The position numbers were made by a program, and so were the translations under genes. 64,000 bases of DNA. Source: Pyropia haitanensis. Taxonomy: Eukaryota; Rhodophyta; Bangiophyceae; Bangiales; Bangiaceae. A model generated the notes under the pieces. That model searched no databases and had not been told where the DNA came from. It saw nothing but the letters and a program-made list of their open reading frames with translations. Each line of letters begins with the position of its first letter. Position 1 is the stretch's first letter. This document shows, piece by piece, positions 31,257 to 42,999 of the stretch. The stretch spans positions 6,183,009-6,247,008 of the forward strand of contig SDUX01000007.1 of the NCBI GenBank assembly GCA_008729055.1, read 5' to 3'.

Positions 31257-32939
31257 GGGGGGGCGGCGGTAGTACCGGGTGGGGGCGCCGGAGCACGGGG
31301 GGGTGTTGAGACCGCCGCAGCCAGGTGGCCGGCGTGTCCAGGGCCGGCATCCCAAGCACGCGAACGGCCCGCTGCAAGGAAGCAAAAGGACGCAGCCGAG
31401 ACGGGTTTGTATAGATGCTCTAGTTGTAAACACGAACCCCGGGGGACGCGGGAGCACGCACACTACTCTGACAACCGCTCCTGAACTGGCCACCAGCTTG
31501 CCGCCGCCGCGATGCTCCTGCTACGTCCTGCCGCCGCCACCAGCGCACGTCGCTGAGTTATCCGCAGCGGCGGCTTCGTCGGCGTCGACGCCGCCATCAC
31601 AAGACTCCTTTACCAACCATAACAATAAAAGACATACACAACAACTGCGCGAGGCAACCCCAGCTTCACAGACGGGCCAGAGGCTACACCCGCGCCGCAG
31701 CCGGCTGCGACCGCCACCGCCGCTGCTACTGCCGCCGCTGCCTGTCGGCGTACCGCTGTCACCACCGGCCGTGGTCAGTTCATCGCCAGCGGCGACAGCC
31801 TCGTCGTTGACAACGTCACCATCCTCGCAGGTGGACCCCTGTACCAACCACGACAATGACAAAACAACCAAGAACTGCAAGGCAACCCCACTTCACAGGG
31901 GGAGGGGGGAATACACAAGCCACTAGCGTAGTCAGAACGGCCGATGACTGCGTGCTGCAGCTGCTGCTGCTGCCGCGGTGGTCTGGCTGCGTGCTGCCGT
32001 CGCCACCAGCCCACACCGTTTCTTCGCCAGCAGCAGCCGCTTGGTCAGTGTCGAGGCCGCCACCGCCGCCGCTGACCGCTGTCCCGACCACGAGTATGGG
32101 AGGACACTGAAGAACTGCATCACAGCGGCGGAAGCCACCCGCGCTGCGACAGGCTGTGACTGCCGCTGCTGCGGCCGCTGCCACCAGGGTCCCCGGCGGC
32201 GTTCCGCCTTCGCCAGCGGCGGCTGTCGTTTCATCGCCAGCGGCGGCGTCATCGTCGGCGTCAATGCCGCCGTCGTCGCTGGCTCCTGCGCCGGCCGGTC
32301 GCAAGAACAAAAACAACCCAAGAACAGGGAGACAACCGAAAAAAAGGCAACGCCAGCCAGCCAGGCACACAATGAAAGAAAATAAAAGACACTGATACAA
32401 TGACAGCAAACACAACACCCCCCTAATGTACAAAGAGATGGAAAACAACAAGCGCAAAATAATGTACAGCTCTGTCATCGACGCATCGACCACGTGCTGT
32501 GCCCGCCGCGCCGCCGCGCACGCGGCGGAGGGGCTCAGGCACAGGACACCCAGGAGCGTGTGCCAGAGCACACACACACACACACACAAGTCGTCCTAGC
32601 ACGCGACCGGGGACAGTGGCGCCGCAGCGCCGCGGCCTCCGTGTCGCGGGCGGATCAGCCACAGGTGCAGGCGCGCCGTCGGTGGCGGCCAGCGTGGGTC
32701 GCGGGCCAACAGCCCTCCCCATCACCAACAACCCGCACCTCAAAAACAAAGGTCGCGCGGGTGGACACTCGACGACGCGGCTAGTCCACCCGCGGACAGA
32801 CGGCAAACCTCGTCTGCGACTAAAAAAAAATCAGGCAGCGGGCCGTCGACACCAACAGTCACACAAAACAAAACAAAAAGTACAACAGTAGCCGGCGGGG
32901 TTCCCCCCGGGCCAGCGCGGCTTCCCGCATCGCTCCACC
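31257..32939. other. Intergenic with ~200-bp degenerate tandem repeats
   Basis: No gene recognised between fibrillin and the cyclin gene (convergent). It contains a four-copy repeat array (31510-32370), a (CA)9-type tract near 32570-32588, and A-rich tracts near 32820-32880. Confidence 0.55.
31510..32370. repeat. Four degenerate ~200-bp tandem repeats
   Basis: Four units begin with a GCC/GCT-rich segment, pass through a conserved string like CGCCAGCGGC, and end in an A-rich segment such as accaagaactgcaaggcaacc. They lie at roughly 31510-31675, 31705-31910, 31945-32130 and 32155-32360. Identity between units is only moderate, so boundaries are approximate. Confidence 0.65.
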
Positions 32940-33884
32940 TCAGGCACCGCCAACCGCCACCACTTCGGGGAGTTGCTGTTCCCTGCTGTCCGCCGTCACG
33001 GGCAGTGGCGGGCGCGGCGCGAGCAGCGCGCGGGCCTTGGCGTCCACCTTGTGCGCGGGCAACGCCTGGATCGCGGCTGCCACCGCCGCCGCGCCCGCCC
33101 CCCACACCAGCGTCCGCAGCTGGCGGATGTACTCGGCTTCCGACACAAACGTGCGCCAGTCGAGCGCGAGGAGCAGCTCCATCTCGAGCGCCGCCACCTC
33201 GTCCGCCTCGACCCCCCCCACCAGCGCGTAGTGGCGCGCCGACGCGGCCGCGTCATCGTGCACCTTGGCCGCCACGCCCAGCGCCGCCAGCAGCAGCCGG
33301 TGCACGTTGAGGGGCGACAGCGCCAGCGACGCGTCGCGCCGCGCCACCCGGTCCATATACACCGTCGCGAGGACGAGGCAGGGGGGGGACGCGTACGAGT
33401 AGCGCGCCAGACGGGCAGCGTAGTCCACCGCGGGCATGGCGGGCGGCTCGACACAGTCAAACGCCGACTCCCGCCCGTCCTTGTCGGCCGCCGACGCCTC
33501 GGCCTCGTCGCCCGACGCGTCGTCGTCATCGTCCTCCTCCCCTTCCGCGTCCGACACGTCCGAGATGGCGGCCTCGTCCTCCCCCTCCGCCTCCCTGTCG
33601 CCCGCCCGCCGCCGGCACCGCCGGCGGGACCGGCCCATCGACGCGCCCAGCCACTCGCCGAGCGCGGCCGTCACAAGCGGCCGCGACTCCCACACCGCGC
33701 CGAGCGTGGCGTCGGTGGGCACCGGCAGCGGCGGTGACGACCGCTGCGTGTGGCGGTGGCCGCACCCCCGCGGCGGGGACGAGACGACGAGGTCATCCCC
33801 AGACGCGAGCGACTCAAACGAGGCCGACGCGACGAGCGACTGGGGGGATCTCCGCCGGGCGGTAGGGAACGAGGAGCGCGCCAT
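32940..33884 (-). CDS. PHO80-like (P/U-type) cyclin
   Basis: Single exon, 314 aa from Met 33884 (catcATGGCG). A Met ten codons upstream (33914) is an alternative start. Residues 1-150 are low-complexity, with an acidic stretch (GEEDDDDDASGDEAE). The cyclin box follows: VDYAARLARYSYASPPCLVL, YMDRVARRD, SPLNVHRLLLAALGVAAKVHDD, YALVGGVEADEVAALEMELL and LDWRTFVSEAEY. That string is diagnostic of the PHO80/U-type family. Known role: regulatory partner of PHO85-like or CDKA kinases in nutrient or phosphate signalling. The kinase partner is not in this window. Confidence 0.9.
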   Translation of the reverse strand: MARSSFPTARRRSPQSLVASASFESLASGDDLVVSSPPRGCGHRHTQRSSPPLPVPTDATLGAVWESRPLVTAALGEWLGASMGRSRRRCRRRAGDREAEGEDEAAISDVSDAEGEEDDDDDASGDEAEASAADKDGRESAFDCVEPPAMPAVDYAARLARYSYASPPCLVLATVYMDRVARRDASLALSPLNVHRLLLAALGVAAKVHDDAAASARHYALVGGVEADEVAALEMELLLALDWRTFVSEAEYIRQLRTLVWGAGAAAVAAAIQALPAHKVDAKARALLAPRPPLPVTADSREQQLPEVVAVGGA

Positions 33885-36561
33885 GATCGTCGACGTCGTG
33901 TTGGTGCCGCACATGGGAGCGGCAACGACGAGGGACGGGGACGGGCGAGGGCGCCAAGGTTGAGTGTGGACGATTACGTTGGGCGGCGACGACGGTGGGG
34001 GAGGGGGAGCAGAATAATGAACGTACGAGTGGTGTGTCGTGCAACTCGGTCGGTACGGGCCAGCCGCAAAAAAAGGGTGGGTCGGCCACACCCCAGGCGG
34101 CCGCGACGGTCACGTGAGGTCACCCGTCTCTGGGGTCGTGTTGCGGGGGGGAGCGGGGGGAGGGGGGGGGGTGGGGACAGCGGATCCGCCAGCCAGCCGC
34201 CAGCCGGCTGCCGAGCGCACGCGGCTGCAGGCGTCGACGGGGCGCCTCTCGCGGTGGCAGCTCGCGCCCTCCCGGCCGCCCCCGCCCTCCAGCGCGGCCC
34301 ATTTCGCAGCGCCGCCCACTCCCCCCGCCGTCAGTGGCCACGTCTGAGAGACAGGACGGCCTGCTGGCGAAGCGACACAGCCTGTTGACGCGACAAGGGG
34401 TGCGCTGCGAGACACGGCGGATCCTGCCGGTAGTTTTTCTGAGCGGTGGCAACGACGGGTGGGTGTTCGATTGGAAAGCGGAGGCCAGCGGGGGGGGGAG
34501 GGGGTCGTGTCCAGATTGCCATTTGCCTGGGTATGCACCCTGCCCGTGAGGGGGCGCTACGACAGGACGCAGCAGTTGCCAGGCCATCACCCCCCCCCCA
34601 CCGTCAAAGGGACCCTCCCCACACGGACGTGCAGAGCCCGGGTGTGGGGGCGAGAAGAGAGCGGGAGTTCGCGCGAGGAGGTCGACGTGACGTGTGTCTG
34701 CCGGTCTCGGGATCCAGGCAAACCGGCCTGTCGAAGGCGTTCGCAGCAACGACTGGTGGTCAAGGCGCCTCAGCAGGGGCCAACGACCCGGCAGGACAGT
34801 GCTGATTGGCCGGCACTCTGAGGGGGGGAAATATCTGAGGGCCCGGTGAGACACGTTGAGTCTCGGGAGAAACATGAGCCGGGAGGACGGATTGACCCGT
34901 GTCGCCAAGGCCGTCGGTCGCCGGCCCCCGACGCGCACGTTGGCAGCCGACCCGTCCGGGACAGAGTGTCGGACGGGGGTTACAGTTGTGGGTTGAAGTG
35001 GTGAAGCTGCTCGTCTCCACAGCGACGTTGAGGAACACGCACTCGTCACTGGCTGCTGGCCACTCAGAGCCTACACGGTCCTTCCAGCTTCGGACGCGGC
35101 TGAATCTAACGCGTGGCCGTTGATACTAAAAGGTTGATTTTTTGGTGGTGTAGCCCAAAGCGCGGCTCGCAGGACATCGAAGAGGGGTGGGTGCGGGGCG
35201 AATGCGCAGGAGACACCACCCGAACGCATCCGGCTGTAGAACATTTTGTAAACCGGGCCCAAGATGCATCCTTTCGCGCTCACCCCTGCTCGCCCAGATT
35301 CAACCGGTGCGCCCACGGATCCGTGCCCGTCTTGCTGGCGTTCGCACCAAATAGATCAGCTGGGAGCGCAGCACGCCTCGTTGTAGGTGCGGCAGGCGGG
35401 CCGTGCTGTCTGCCACGAGCCTGAGGCCACCCGCTCGCCACCCACCGATGTAAATCATGACCCGTACGCGCCGATCGCGAGAGGGCTGGGCGACCACCGC
35501 CTGGTCGGCACATGCCCGTCGCCACAGGTGGCTGTGGTGGAGGCCGCGTCGCCCCTCGGCGGCCGCGGCTGCGAGCGAGCCTACCCCCGCCGGCCTGCTG
35601 GCAGCGCCGTCGCCGCATGCCGACCCCTCCACCGTCGGGGACGATCTACCGCGCGTCCCTACGGCCGCCCCGCCGCCGCCCGCACGCGCAGCCCGCCACC
35701 GCCGGCTGTTCCTCCACGAGGAGGGCCGGTGACCACGGGCAGGCGCGGTGTGGCCGCCGGTCGGGACAGACACCGCGCCGCCGCGCGACCGGCCGCTCCC
35801 ATCGCGCGCCGCCGCCGCCGCCGTGCGACCCGCCGCCGCCGCCGCGCGACCCGCCGCGCCGGACAGCTGTCGTGCGGGCAGGTGCGCTTGGCGGTGTGGC
35901 CGCGTGAGCTTCCACGACGGGGCGGCGGGGGAGCGCCCCCGCGCGGCAGTGGGGGCATCGGCGGCGACGGCTGCCGTAGCGGCCAGCGGTCGGCAACTCG
36001 CATCGCTCGCCACGCCAGCGGCCGCCGACGCCGGCGGCGCCACGCGCGGCTCCCAATCCAGTAGCGCCGCCGCCCGCCGCCGCCCACCGACAGCGACGGC
36101 ACTTTCAACAGCCAGCCGTCGGCAGTCCGCACCGCCAGCTGGTGATGCCCCCTCCCCGCCGCCTGGCTACCTCGACCACGCCTGCTGCGCGGCGCATCAA
36201 CCACCGCCTGCCGCGCAAAGGGCCTCTCTTTCCTGTCCTCTATTCCTGTTCCCTTTTTCGGCTGTTCCGCGCGTTCCTCGCCCGTCGTCCCCTACACGTC
36301 ACCGGGCGGCATCCACGCACCCGCCCGTCGTCCCCCCCAGCACCACGACTGGCTGAAGGGCAGCCGACCCGCCGCCCTCTCTTCTCCACCCACCCACCGC
36401 CATGACGTGGGGGGCGCAGACTCCACCTCCCCCCCCCCCCCACCATTCCACTGCGCGCCCCCCACCATGCCCGTCCCGCCGTGCTCCGGATGCCACGGCG
36501 GTCTTCTGAGCCAGCACCGGCCAAACCGCACCCCCCTCTCCCAACCCACACCTCCTCACCC
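33885..36561. other. Intergenic region, no gene recognised
   Basis: 2.7 kb upstream of the cyclin gene and downstream of the zinc-finger gene. GC-rich DNA is broken by lower-GC segments near 34700-35300. Open frames are short to medium, with no domain or signal sequence seen. Confidence 0.5.
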
Positions 36562-37918
36562 TCAGTTGCGCAGCTGGCGCCCCTCCCCCCCGCAGCGGCG
36601 GCACACCAGGCGCCCCCCCCCCCCGCACATCGAGCACCCCCCCCCCCCCCCCGGCTCCCGCCCGCGCACCGGTGGCACACCTTTGTGCCTCCCCCGCCAC
36701 ACAGCCGGCACGTGATCGTCGGCGCGCCGCCGGCGGTGGCTGCGTTTGCCGAGTCGGTCGCCGTCACCGGCGGCGGCCCCCCCGTGTCGGCAATAAGCAC
36801 CTCCCCCCGCCACGCGGCGGCGGCGTGCGCCAGCGCCGCCCACTCTGCCTCCACCGCCCCCGCCGCCCCGAGGCGCTCGTACGCCGCCCAGACGCCCTCG
36901 AGCTCCCACGCGCCCGAGTCGACGGGACTGCCCACACTCCCAGCATCGTCCTCCCCCCCCCCGTCATGACCACCACCGCCGCCGCCGCCGCCGCCGCCAC
37001 TGTGCCCTGGCGGGAGGCCGACCCAAACCGGCGCGCCCGCGACGCACAGGTCCCGCGGGTGCACCCGCGTGGCAACCACCCCCCCCCCTCGGTGGTGCGG
37101 AACGCGACAAACGAGACGTCCCCACCGTGGCGGGCGACCAGCTGCCGCGCCGCGGCGGTAGCGTCGGCGTGCAGCCGAAAGGCGAGCGTCGTTGGCGTCG
37201 CCGCCCGCAGGCGGACAGTGTCCCCATTGAGCAGCTCGATCGCCGTTGCCGTCGGGCAGGTGACGCGCAACAGGTGCGTGCCGGGCGGCAGGGTGGAGGG
37301 AGGTTCGGCGACCCCCGCCGACGCGGCTGCCGACAAAGACGGCGCTGACGCCGCTGACGCTGGCGGCGCGGAGGCTGGCGCCGCTGCCGCTGCTCCCGCA
37401 GCCGCCGCCACCCCGACCGCCGCCACGGATACGGCCACGGCCGCCATGGCGGCACCGCCGCCGCCGCCGCCACCGCCGCCTGTTGCCACGACGCCCGCAA
37501 CGGCGGCGACGAGCGCCACGGCCGGCGGCAGGCCGCCACCTCCAACGCCGCCGCCATCCACCACCGCTGTGACCACCGAGCCTCCCACCCCCACCGCCAG
37601 TGGGCCACGAGACGACACGCCACGGGGGCGGCGCGTGAGGGGGCGGGCGGGTGGCAGCAGCCGCCGCGACGGCGGCAGCCGCCGCGACAGCGGCAGCGGA
37701 GGCGCGCACCCCCACCCGCCCACCGCCACGGGGGGCTGAAAAAACAGGGGGGGGCGCCCCGGCGGCCGCGGCGCCTGCAGCCGGGACCATAGCCGCGACA
37801 GCGACAGCGGCGGCGGTGGGGACGATGCGAGCCGCAGAGGGGTGCCGTCCACTTCCCGCAGGGACGCCGGGCTCCCACCCCCGATGTCGTCCATGGAGGA
37901 CGGAGGGAGGAACATCAC
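36562..37918 (-). CDS. Unknown protein with C-terminal DnaJ-type zinc finger, frame breaks
   Basis: The start is taken at Met 37918 (MMFLPPSSMDDIGGG). The N-terminal ~130 residues are Arg/Pro-rich, and a hydrophobic Ala/Val/Gly stretch (AAMAAVAVSVAAVGVAAAAG) may be a membrane segment. A globular part reads HLLRVTCPTATAIELLNGD, then FRLHADATAAARQLVARHGG. The frame then changes in a 10-base C run (37079-37088) to VHPRDLCVAGAPVWVGLPPG and a helical WELEGVWAAYERLGAAG. It changes again in a 16-base C run (36637-36652), completing four CxxC pairs: CRLC, CHRC, CSMC and CRRC, each Gly-flanked, ending GEGRQLRN. Such fingers occur in plastid chaperone-like proteins (known for the class). The overall family is unrecognised. 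Confidence 0.6.
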
Positions 37919-38998
37919 GACGTGCGTGGCGAGGCGCGGAGAGCAGGGCGGTCACGGCGGCCGCAGCAGCAGCGGCAGGCGGCGGCACGACCAAAAGGGG
38001 CGTGAGGATAAGTGGCACGCGCGACAGTGGGTGGCGGTGGCGGTAGGGCGGCGAGGGAGGGGGGAGGGAGACAACCGGCGGCAGAGGAGAGGTTGGCCAC
38101 GACGACGGCGGGGTCACTGGCCTGGGGCGAAGTGGAAGGGGAGGGGACCGCTGGGAACGCCGCGGGCCGCGGGCAAGAGCGGGCTGGGGGAGAGTGCCGC
38201 CGTCGTGACGGCAGTGCCGCCGTGGCGGGCGGGCTGGGGGGGCGGGGGGAGGCGGAGGTGGGCGGTCGGCGGGCGGCCGCCCGCCCGCCTACGGCCGCCC
38301 GCGCGCGGGCAGCCGCGGGCGCGACGGGCGGCGGCCCGGGGGGCGGGGTGGAAGCTCGGCGCGGGGGGGGAGCCGGATGCAGTGTGCATCCGGGTTGCGG
38401 GGTCCTGGCCCCGCATAGATTTCTCGGGATGGCTTAATCTCAGGAAGACACTAGCAATAGACTTGGAGATACATCGGAACAAACTTATCGCGGGGAATCT
38501 TTGGCGAGGTACAGTAAAGAAAACTGTCAAGACACCGTCCGCCAAAAGTAGACAACGACTCCTGCTGCCGCCGTCTGACGACCGTCACCGCCGCGCATCG
38601 CTTTCCCCGACCAGCTTCGTACCTCGGGCTTGCCACCCTCGCCTCTGGAGCAGACGACGGGGCAACCACCCCCTCACCCCCCGGCTGCGCATCCCACCTG
38701 CACGCCCGCCGCCGCCGCCGCTGCAGCGCGCCGCAGGGGTGCCGCCGCTCCACTCGCGGGCCGCCCGCGTCGGCGAGCCGCCGCCCCTGCTCGCGCGCCT
38801 CGGCGTGGCGGCGCCCGCCTCCTGCCGCGGGGCGCCCGTCACGCCCCTGGGTGCGCGCTGCTGCCGCGGGACCTGGGTCCCGGCTGCCGCGGTTGCTGGC
38901 GTCGCGTCTGGGCTGTAGGCCCTTCCCCCCCCCCCCCCCCCCCCCGCCCGCCGCCTGGCCTTCGCCCCCTCGGCCTCCCGACCACACCCCCGTTCCTC
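37919..38998. other. Divergent promoter region between zinc-finger protein and RPB4
   Basis: About 1.1 kb separating two divergent genes. GC-rich except for a lower-GC island at about 38400-38560. It contains the pair of hairpins annotated at 38374-38415. No coding sequence recognised. Confidence 0.5.
38374..38415. other. Two adjacent perfect stem-loops
   Basis: Hairpin 1: CGGATGCA (38374-38381), 3-nt loop, TGCATCCG (38385-38392). Hairpin 2 begins three bases later: TGCGGGG (38396-38402), 6-nt loop, CCCCGCA (38409-38415). Both stems are fully paired. They lie at the edge of a GC-rich block, about 600 bp upstream of RPB4. The function is unknown. Confidence 0.5.
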
Positions 38999-40084
38999 AT
39001 GGCGCACCCGTCTGATGACCATGGGGACGTGCCCTCCTCTCTGCCCGGCGCGGTCGCTGCGTCGGCGGCCGCGTCGGCGACCGCCGCGACGCGCGACGAG
39101 GACGCGGCGGTGCTGCGGCTGGGCGTCATGGGCCGCCCCAACGTGGAGCCGCTGATGATTGCCGAGGCGGCGGCGCTGCTGGCCAAGCGGGAGGCGGACC
39201 ACCAAAAGCTCGGCCACACCTACTCGCTCGACGTTGTCAACGGGCTCTTCCGGCCGGCCATGAACTACTGTACCCGCTTTGACCGCATCCAAAATAAGAC
39301 CGCCGTCCTCGCCGTCCGCGAGTCGTTTGACGCGCGCGCGTCGCAGCTGGGGCTCCACCCGTTTGAGGTGGCCCAGCTGGTCAACCTCATGCCTGCAGAC
39401 GTACGTTGATAAGAGAGGAAAGAAAGGGGGGGGGGGCGGAGTGCGTACAGAGGTCAGCGGTGGAAGGCGACGAGGCGGGGGCAGGGGGGTGGGGGGAGAC
39501 TGCGGCGTCCGTGGCGAGCGCCTGGCCTTACGGGCGACGCGTGGCGGGCGCGTAGCGAGGGGGTGCCGTGCCTGGCAGCCGGGCACCGCGCGACGGAACG
39601 CGTCACGACGGCTGCCGGCATGGCTGACCTGGGGACTGGTCTACGTGCCCTGCTGCCCGTGTTGGCCATGTGATCGCCCCCTCGCTTGACTCCCCGTCGG
39701 TGGATGCGCTGGCGTGCTGGCGACGGGTTGTGCCGACGTCACACGTTGGGCGTTGCCTGTTTTTTGTTCGCTGTTCGTTGCGCTCCGTGCCGCGTTTCAC
39801 TCGGCTGTCGTCTCGCCGATGGTGTGACGGCTGTGCGTCTATCCTCTTGTGGCCTGGTGATGCCATTGCACACTGAGCGTGTGATGATGTACGCTTGCGG
39901 AATGTCCGGCAACTCCCCTTGCGGTGGGGCTATCGCCGCTTCCCGCCACGGTGGGCGCCCTCACCCCGACTGAACCCAGGCGGAGGAGGCCAAGGCGATC
40001 ATTCCCAGTTTGCGGGAAGAGGACAAGATTGCGAATGATAAGCTCAACGAGTTGCTGATGGAGCTTACCACGTTTGCCAAGTGA
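38999..40084 (+). CDS. RPB4: RNA polymerase II subunit RPB4
   Basis: Two exons, 38999..39400 and 39980..40084, joined by a 579-nt phase-0 intron (gtacgt...cccag); 168 aa. After a disordered N-terminus comes the RPB4 core: LMIAEAAALLAKREADH, HTYSLDVVNGLF, ASQLGLHPFEVAQLVNLMP. The second exon completes it with AEEAKAIIPSLREED and the C-terminal helix KLNELLMELTTFAK. The family's ending (EEA, then IPSL) is only recovered by splicing, which supports the model. Known role: with RPB7, forms the Pol II stalk. Convergent with presenilin, with stop codons about 310 bp apart. Confidence 0.93.
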
Positions 40085-40397
40085 GAGGAGGAGCTTGACG
40101 GCCCGTTCTCCGCATCGGGTTTTTTCTTTTTTTTTTTTTTTTTTCTGCTCGCGTCTTCCTATCTCCTCTAATGGGGCACCATCCTCCGCCGTCAAACACC
40201 TCACCGCCACGAGTACACACGCCGCCCCTAACTGGTGCCCATCCCCATCGACGTCAAGCAAGGAAAAATAAACCCGTGTCATTAGCCAGACGCTGGGCAA
40301 CAGAAAGGGAATAGAACCAAAAGAGACGTCACACGCTGTCACGAAACAAAACATTTACACGCCGGCGGCACCACCACAAGCACACGAGCAGCCCATG
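40085..40397. other. Shared 3' region of RPB4 and presenilin
   Basis: About 310 bp between convergent stops, with an 18-base T run at 40127-40144. It presumably contains both 3' UTRs. No other feature seen. Confidence 0.55.
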
Positions 40398-40834
40398 CTA
40401 GTGGAACAGCAGCTCGGGCAACAAGTTGGCAGCAAACGGGTGGATGGCGTAGCGGGTGACAAAGTACGTCGCGAGCCCCATGACGATGGAAATGGGCAGT
40501 GCCGGCAGCGCCTGCCGGTAGACGACGACGAGAAACAGTGTGCCCACCAGCCCCGCGGCGATGGACACAAACGTGGTCACGGCGGTGACGAGCCCAAACT
40601 GGCTCGCCGCCGACACCAGCACCGAGTAGAACACATAGTCACCGAGGCCCAGCTTGAGGTGCCGGCCCATCGTGCCCACCCCGCGCCGCGAGCCCGCCGC
40701 CAAGCCATCCTCTTCGTTCGCGGCGGCCGGGCCATCGCCTTCTGCGCGGCCGCCCAGCGCCTGGACGCTGCCACCGTCATGCCCATTGGGCACCGCCGCC
40801 GCCCCGTCGACCCCGGACGCCTCCTCGTCGGCGG

Positions 40835-40870
<36 letters not shown>

Positions 40871-41744
40871 ACGAGGCGCGCGCCTCTCGCGCCGCCTCCC
40901 GCGCCGCCCGCCGCGCATCCTTGGCCGCCGCCGCCGCCGCCCGCTCCTCCGCCGCCACCGCCCGCTCCGCGGCGGTCCGCTTGGGCGGCACTATCACCGC
41001 CGGCTGCGCCGACGCGTCGCGCCCCACCGACGCGGGGTTGGTGTCGTACACGAGCGCCGGGAGGGGGTCCCCCCGCTCGCGAGCCATCTCAATCAACACC
41101 CGCAGCGGGCCGTACTTGGAGAGCACAGCAAACAGGTCCCACAGCACCAGCACGCCGAGGATGACCCAGGTGGCCCATGGCGGCAGCGTGCGGAAGATGT
41201 AGGCCATGAGGCTGGACATGACGATGAGGTACCCCTGGTTGACAAGGCGGGGGGCCTTCCAAAAGATGGCCAGCATGCCCACCACCGCAAAGTTGATCGT
41301 GATGTACACGAGCGTCACCCAGTCCAATGGGAAGCAGTGAGAGCGCGACCACTTGAAGAGGTACTGGCCGCCCACAAACGAAAAGACCATCAGCGTCGCC
41401 AGGAAGAGCCAACCGAGGATGAACCGCTCGCAGTGGTACTTGTACAAGGCCACTAACAAAAACGTAAAGACGACCATACAGCCAATGAAGACACCTAAAA
41501 ACACAAACGTCGTGGTCTTGGACCGCAAGCCGCTGTCATTCTCCACCGTCCGCGGCGTGTCCGAGCCGTCACTGAGTTCCAGCGCCTGCGACACGCGGTT
41601 GGTCTGGCAGCCGCCGCTGCCAAACGAGTGCACCAGGTAGATGGTCAGCGCCATGCAAATCATAACAGGGAGGATGACGCGAAAGAGGGAGCGGGATAGC
41701 TCCTCGTCATACTCAGAGCCGCCCCTGCCCCGGCCCTTGCCCAT
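40398..41744 (-). CDS. PSEN: Presenilin (intramembrane aspartyl protease)
   Basis: Single exon, 448 aa, starting at 41744 (MGKGRGRGGSEYDEEL). Nine hydrophobic segments are visible. The catalytic aspartates fit Asp203 in LWDLFAVLSKYGPLR and Asp369 in GLGDYVFYSVLV, and the PALP motif (QALPALPISI) lies near residue 414. Known role: catalytic subunit of gamma-secretase, cleaving single-pass membrane proteins. Between the two halves, residues ~225-360 form the usual hydrophilic loop, here Ala-rich with a coiled AERAVAAEERAAAAAAKDA stretch. The usual YD motif in TM6 is WD here. Partner subunits are not in the window. Confidence 0.95.
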
Positions 41745-42309
41745 GGTGCCGTCCAGAGGGGAGAGAGGGAAAAAGGGGAGGGAAGGGGAGGGGAGGGGAG
41801 GGGAATGGCGTCACAGTTGCCGGTCGACAAGGCGCCACCGCCACCTCGGCTGCCACACGGAACCTCCCACCACGTGGTCACTTCGCACAGCGGCAGCGCC
41901 CCGTGCACGGTTCCAGCGGCAGCGACGGTGCGTGACGGCGACAGCAGAACAGACAACGCAATCGGGCGCACGCGTCGTCGGGCGCACAACACGCGCACGT
42001 GGCGGCGGCGCCTCCGCCAGCCCCGGCCCCCGCCCCGACCCTTCGTGCGTGGCCAGGCGGCGGCCACGTCCCCGTCCGCACGGCCGCCCGCGGCTCGCGC
42101 GGCGTGACGGCACGGTGGGAGCACGGGCGGGCGGCGGCGACGGCGCCGCGGGACGACGGGCTGGGACGGATTGGCGCAGGCTGTGTGGCCGGAGGGGTGG
42201 GGGGGGCGGGAGGAGGGCGGCGCGGCGGGGCCGAGCAGTGCGTTTTCCCGGGCCCTCCCTGCCAGCAACTGCTTGTGTACAGCAGCGTGGCCGGTCCACG
42301 GCGGTCTCG
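41745..42309. other. Promoter side of presenilin and GC-rich spacer
   Basis: About 560 bp upstream of presenilin up to the start of the large inverted structure. A GGGGA-type pentamer repeat lies at about 41775-41805. No gene seen. Confidence 0.5.
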
Positions 42310-42346
42310 TCGCGTATATAGAAAGACACGTCCCGTTTTGGATCAG

Positions 42347-42433
42347 GTATACACCCCCCACACGGGCTGAAATCGCAGATGGTGTATACCGCTCTCAGAT
42401 GGTCTCAGAGGCGGTCGTGCCAGAGGTGTATAC
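42347..42433 (-). repeat. Left cluster of three GTATAC sites
   Basis: GTATAC occurs at 42347, 42384 and 42428. Read on the minus strand, the stretch TGAGAGC, then GTATAC, then GCGATTT matches the right-hand cluster, so the clusters are inverted copies. Confidence 0.75.
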
Positions 42434-42689
42434 CTGCTCCACGGCCTGGAAGTGACCCACCGTGAGCCACACATTTTCGAATTGGGCATGACCCGTGGGC
42501 CGGGGAGGCGTGACGCAGGCGGCCCCGACGGCCGTCGCGGCCTCTGCCCCGGCAATCCGTCTGACAACTGGACAGCTGGGGGCGGGTGCACACAGGTCGG
42601 GATCCCGGAGGGCGGGTGCACTCGGATTGTCCTCGGGCGGGCAATTAATTGTGGGCCGTCGGCATCCGCCGCCTCCGATGCTGGTGCGG

Positions 42690-42965
42690 CGTGCGACGTA
42701 CCGCCACGGCCGCCGCCGCCGCCGCCGCCGCCCCCGCGGCCGCCCGCCGGCGTCGCCGCCGACCCCGCCGCCCGCCGCCCCCGCCGCGGCCGTCGCCGCC
42801 CCCGCCGCCGCCCGAGACCGCCGCCGCCGCGGCCGCCACGGCTGCTGCGGCGGGCGGCCACGGCCTCCGCCGCCGCCGTCGCCGCCGCCCCCGCCGCGGC
42901 CGTCGCTGCCGCCGCCGCCGCCGCCACCGCCGCCGCCGCCTCCGCGGCCGCCCGCCCCCCGCCGC

Positions 42966-42999
<34 letters not shown>

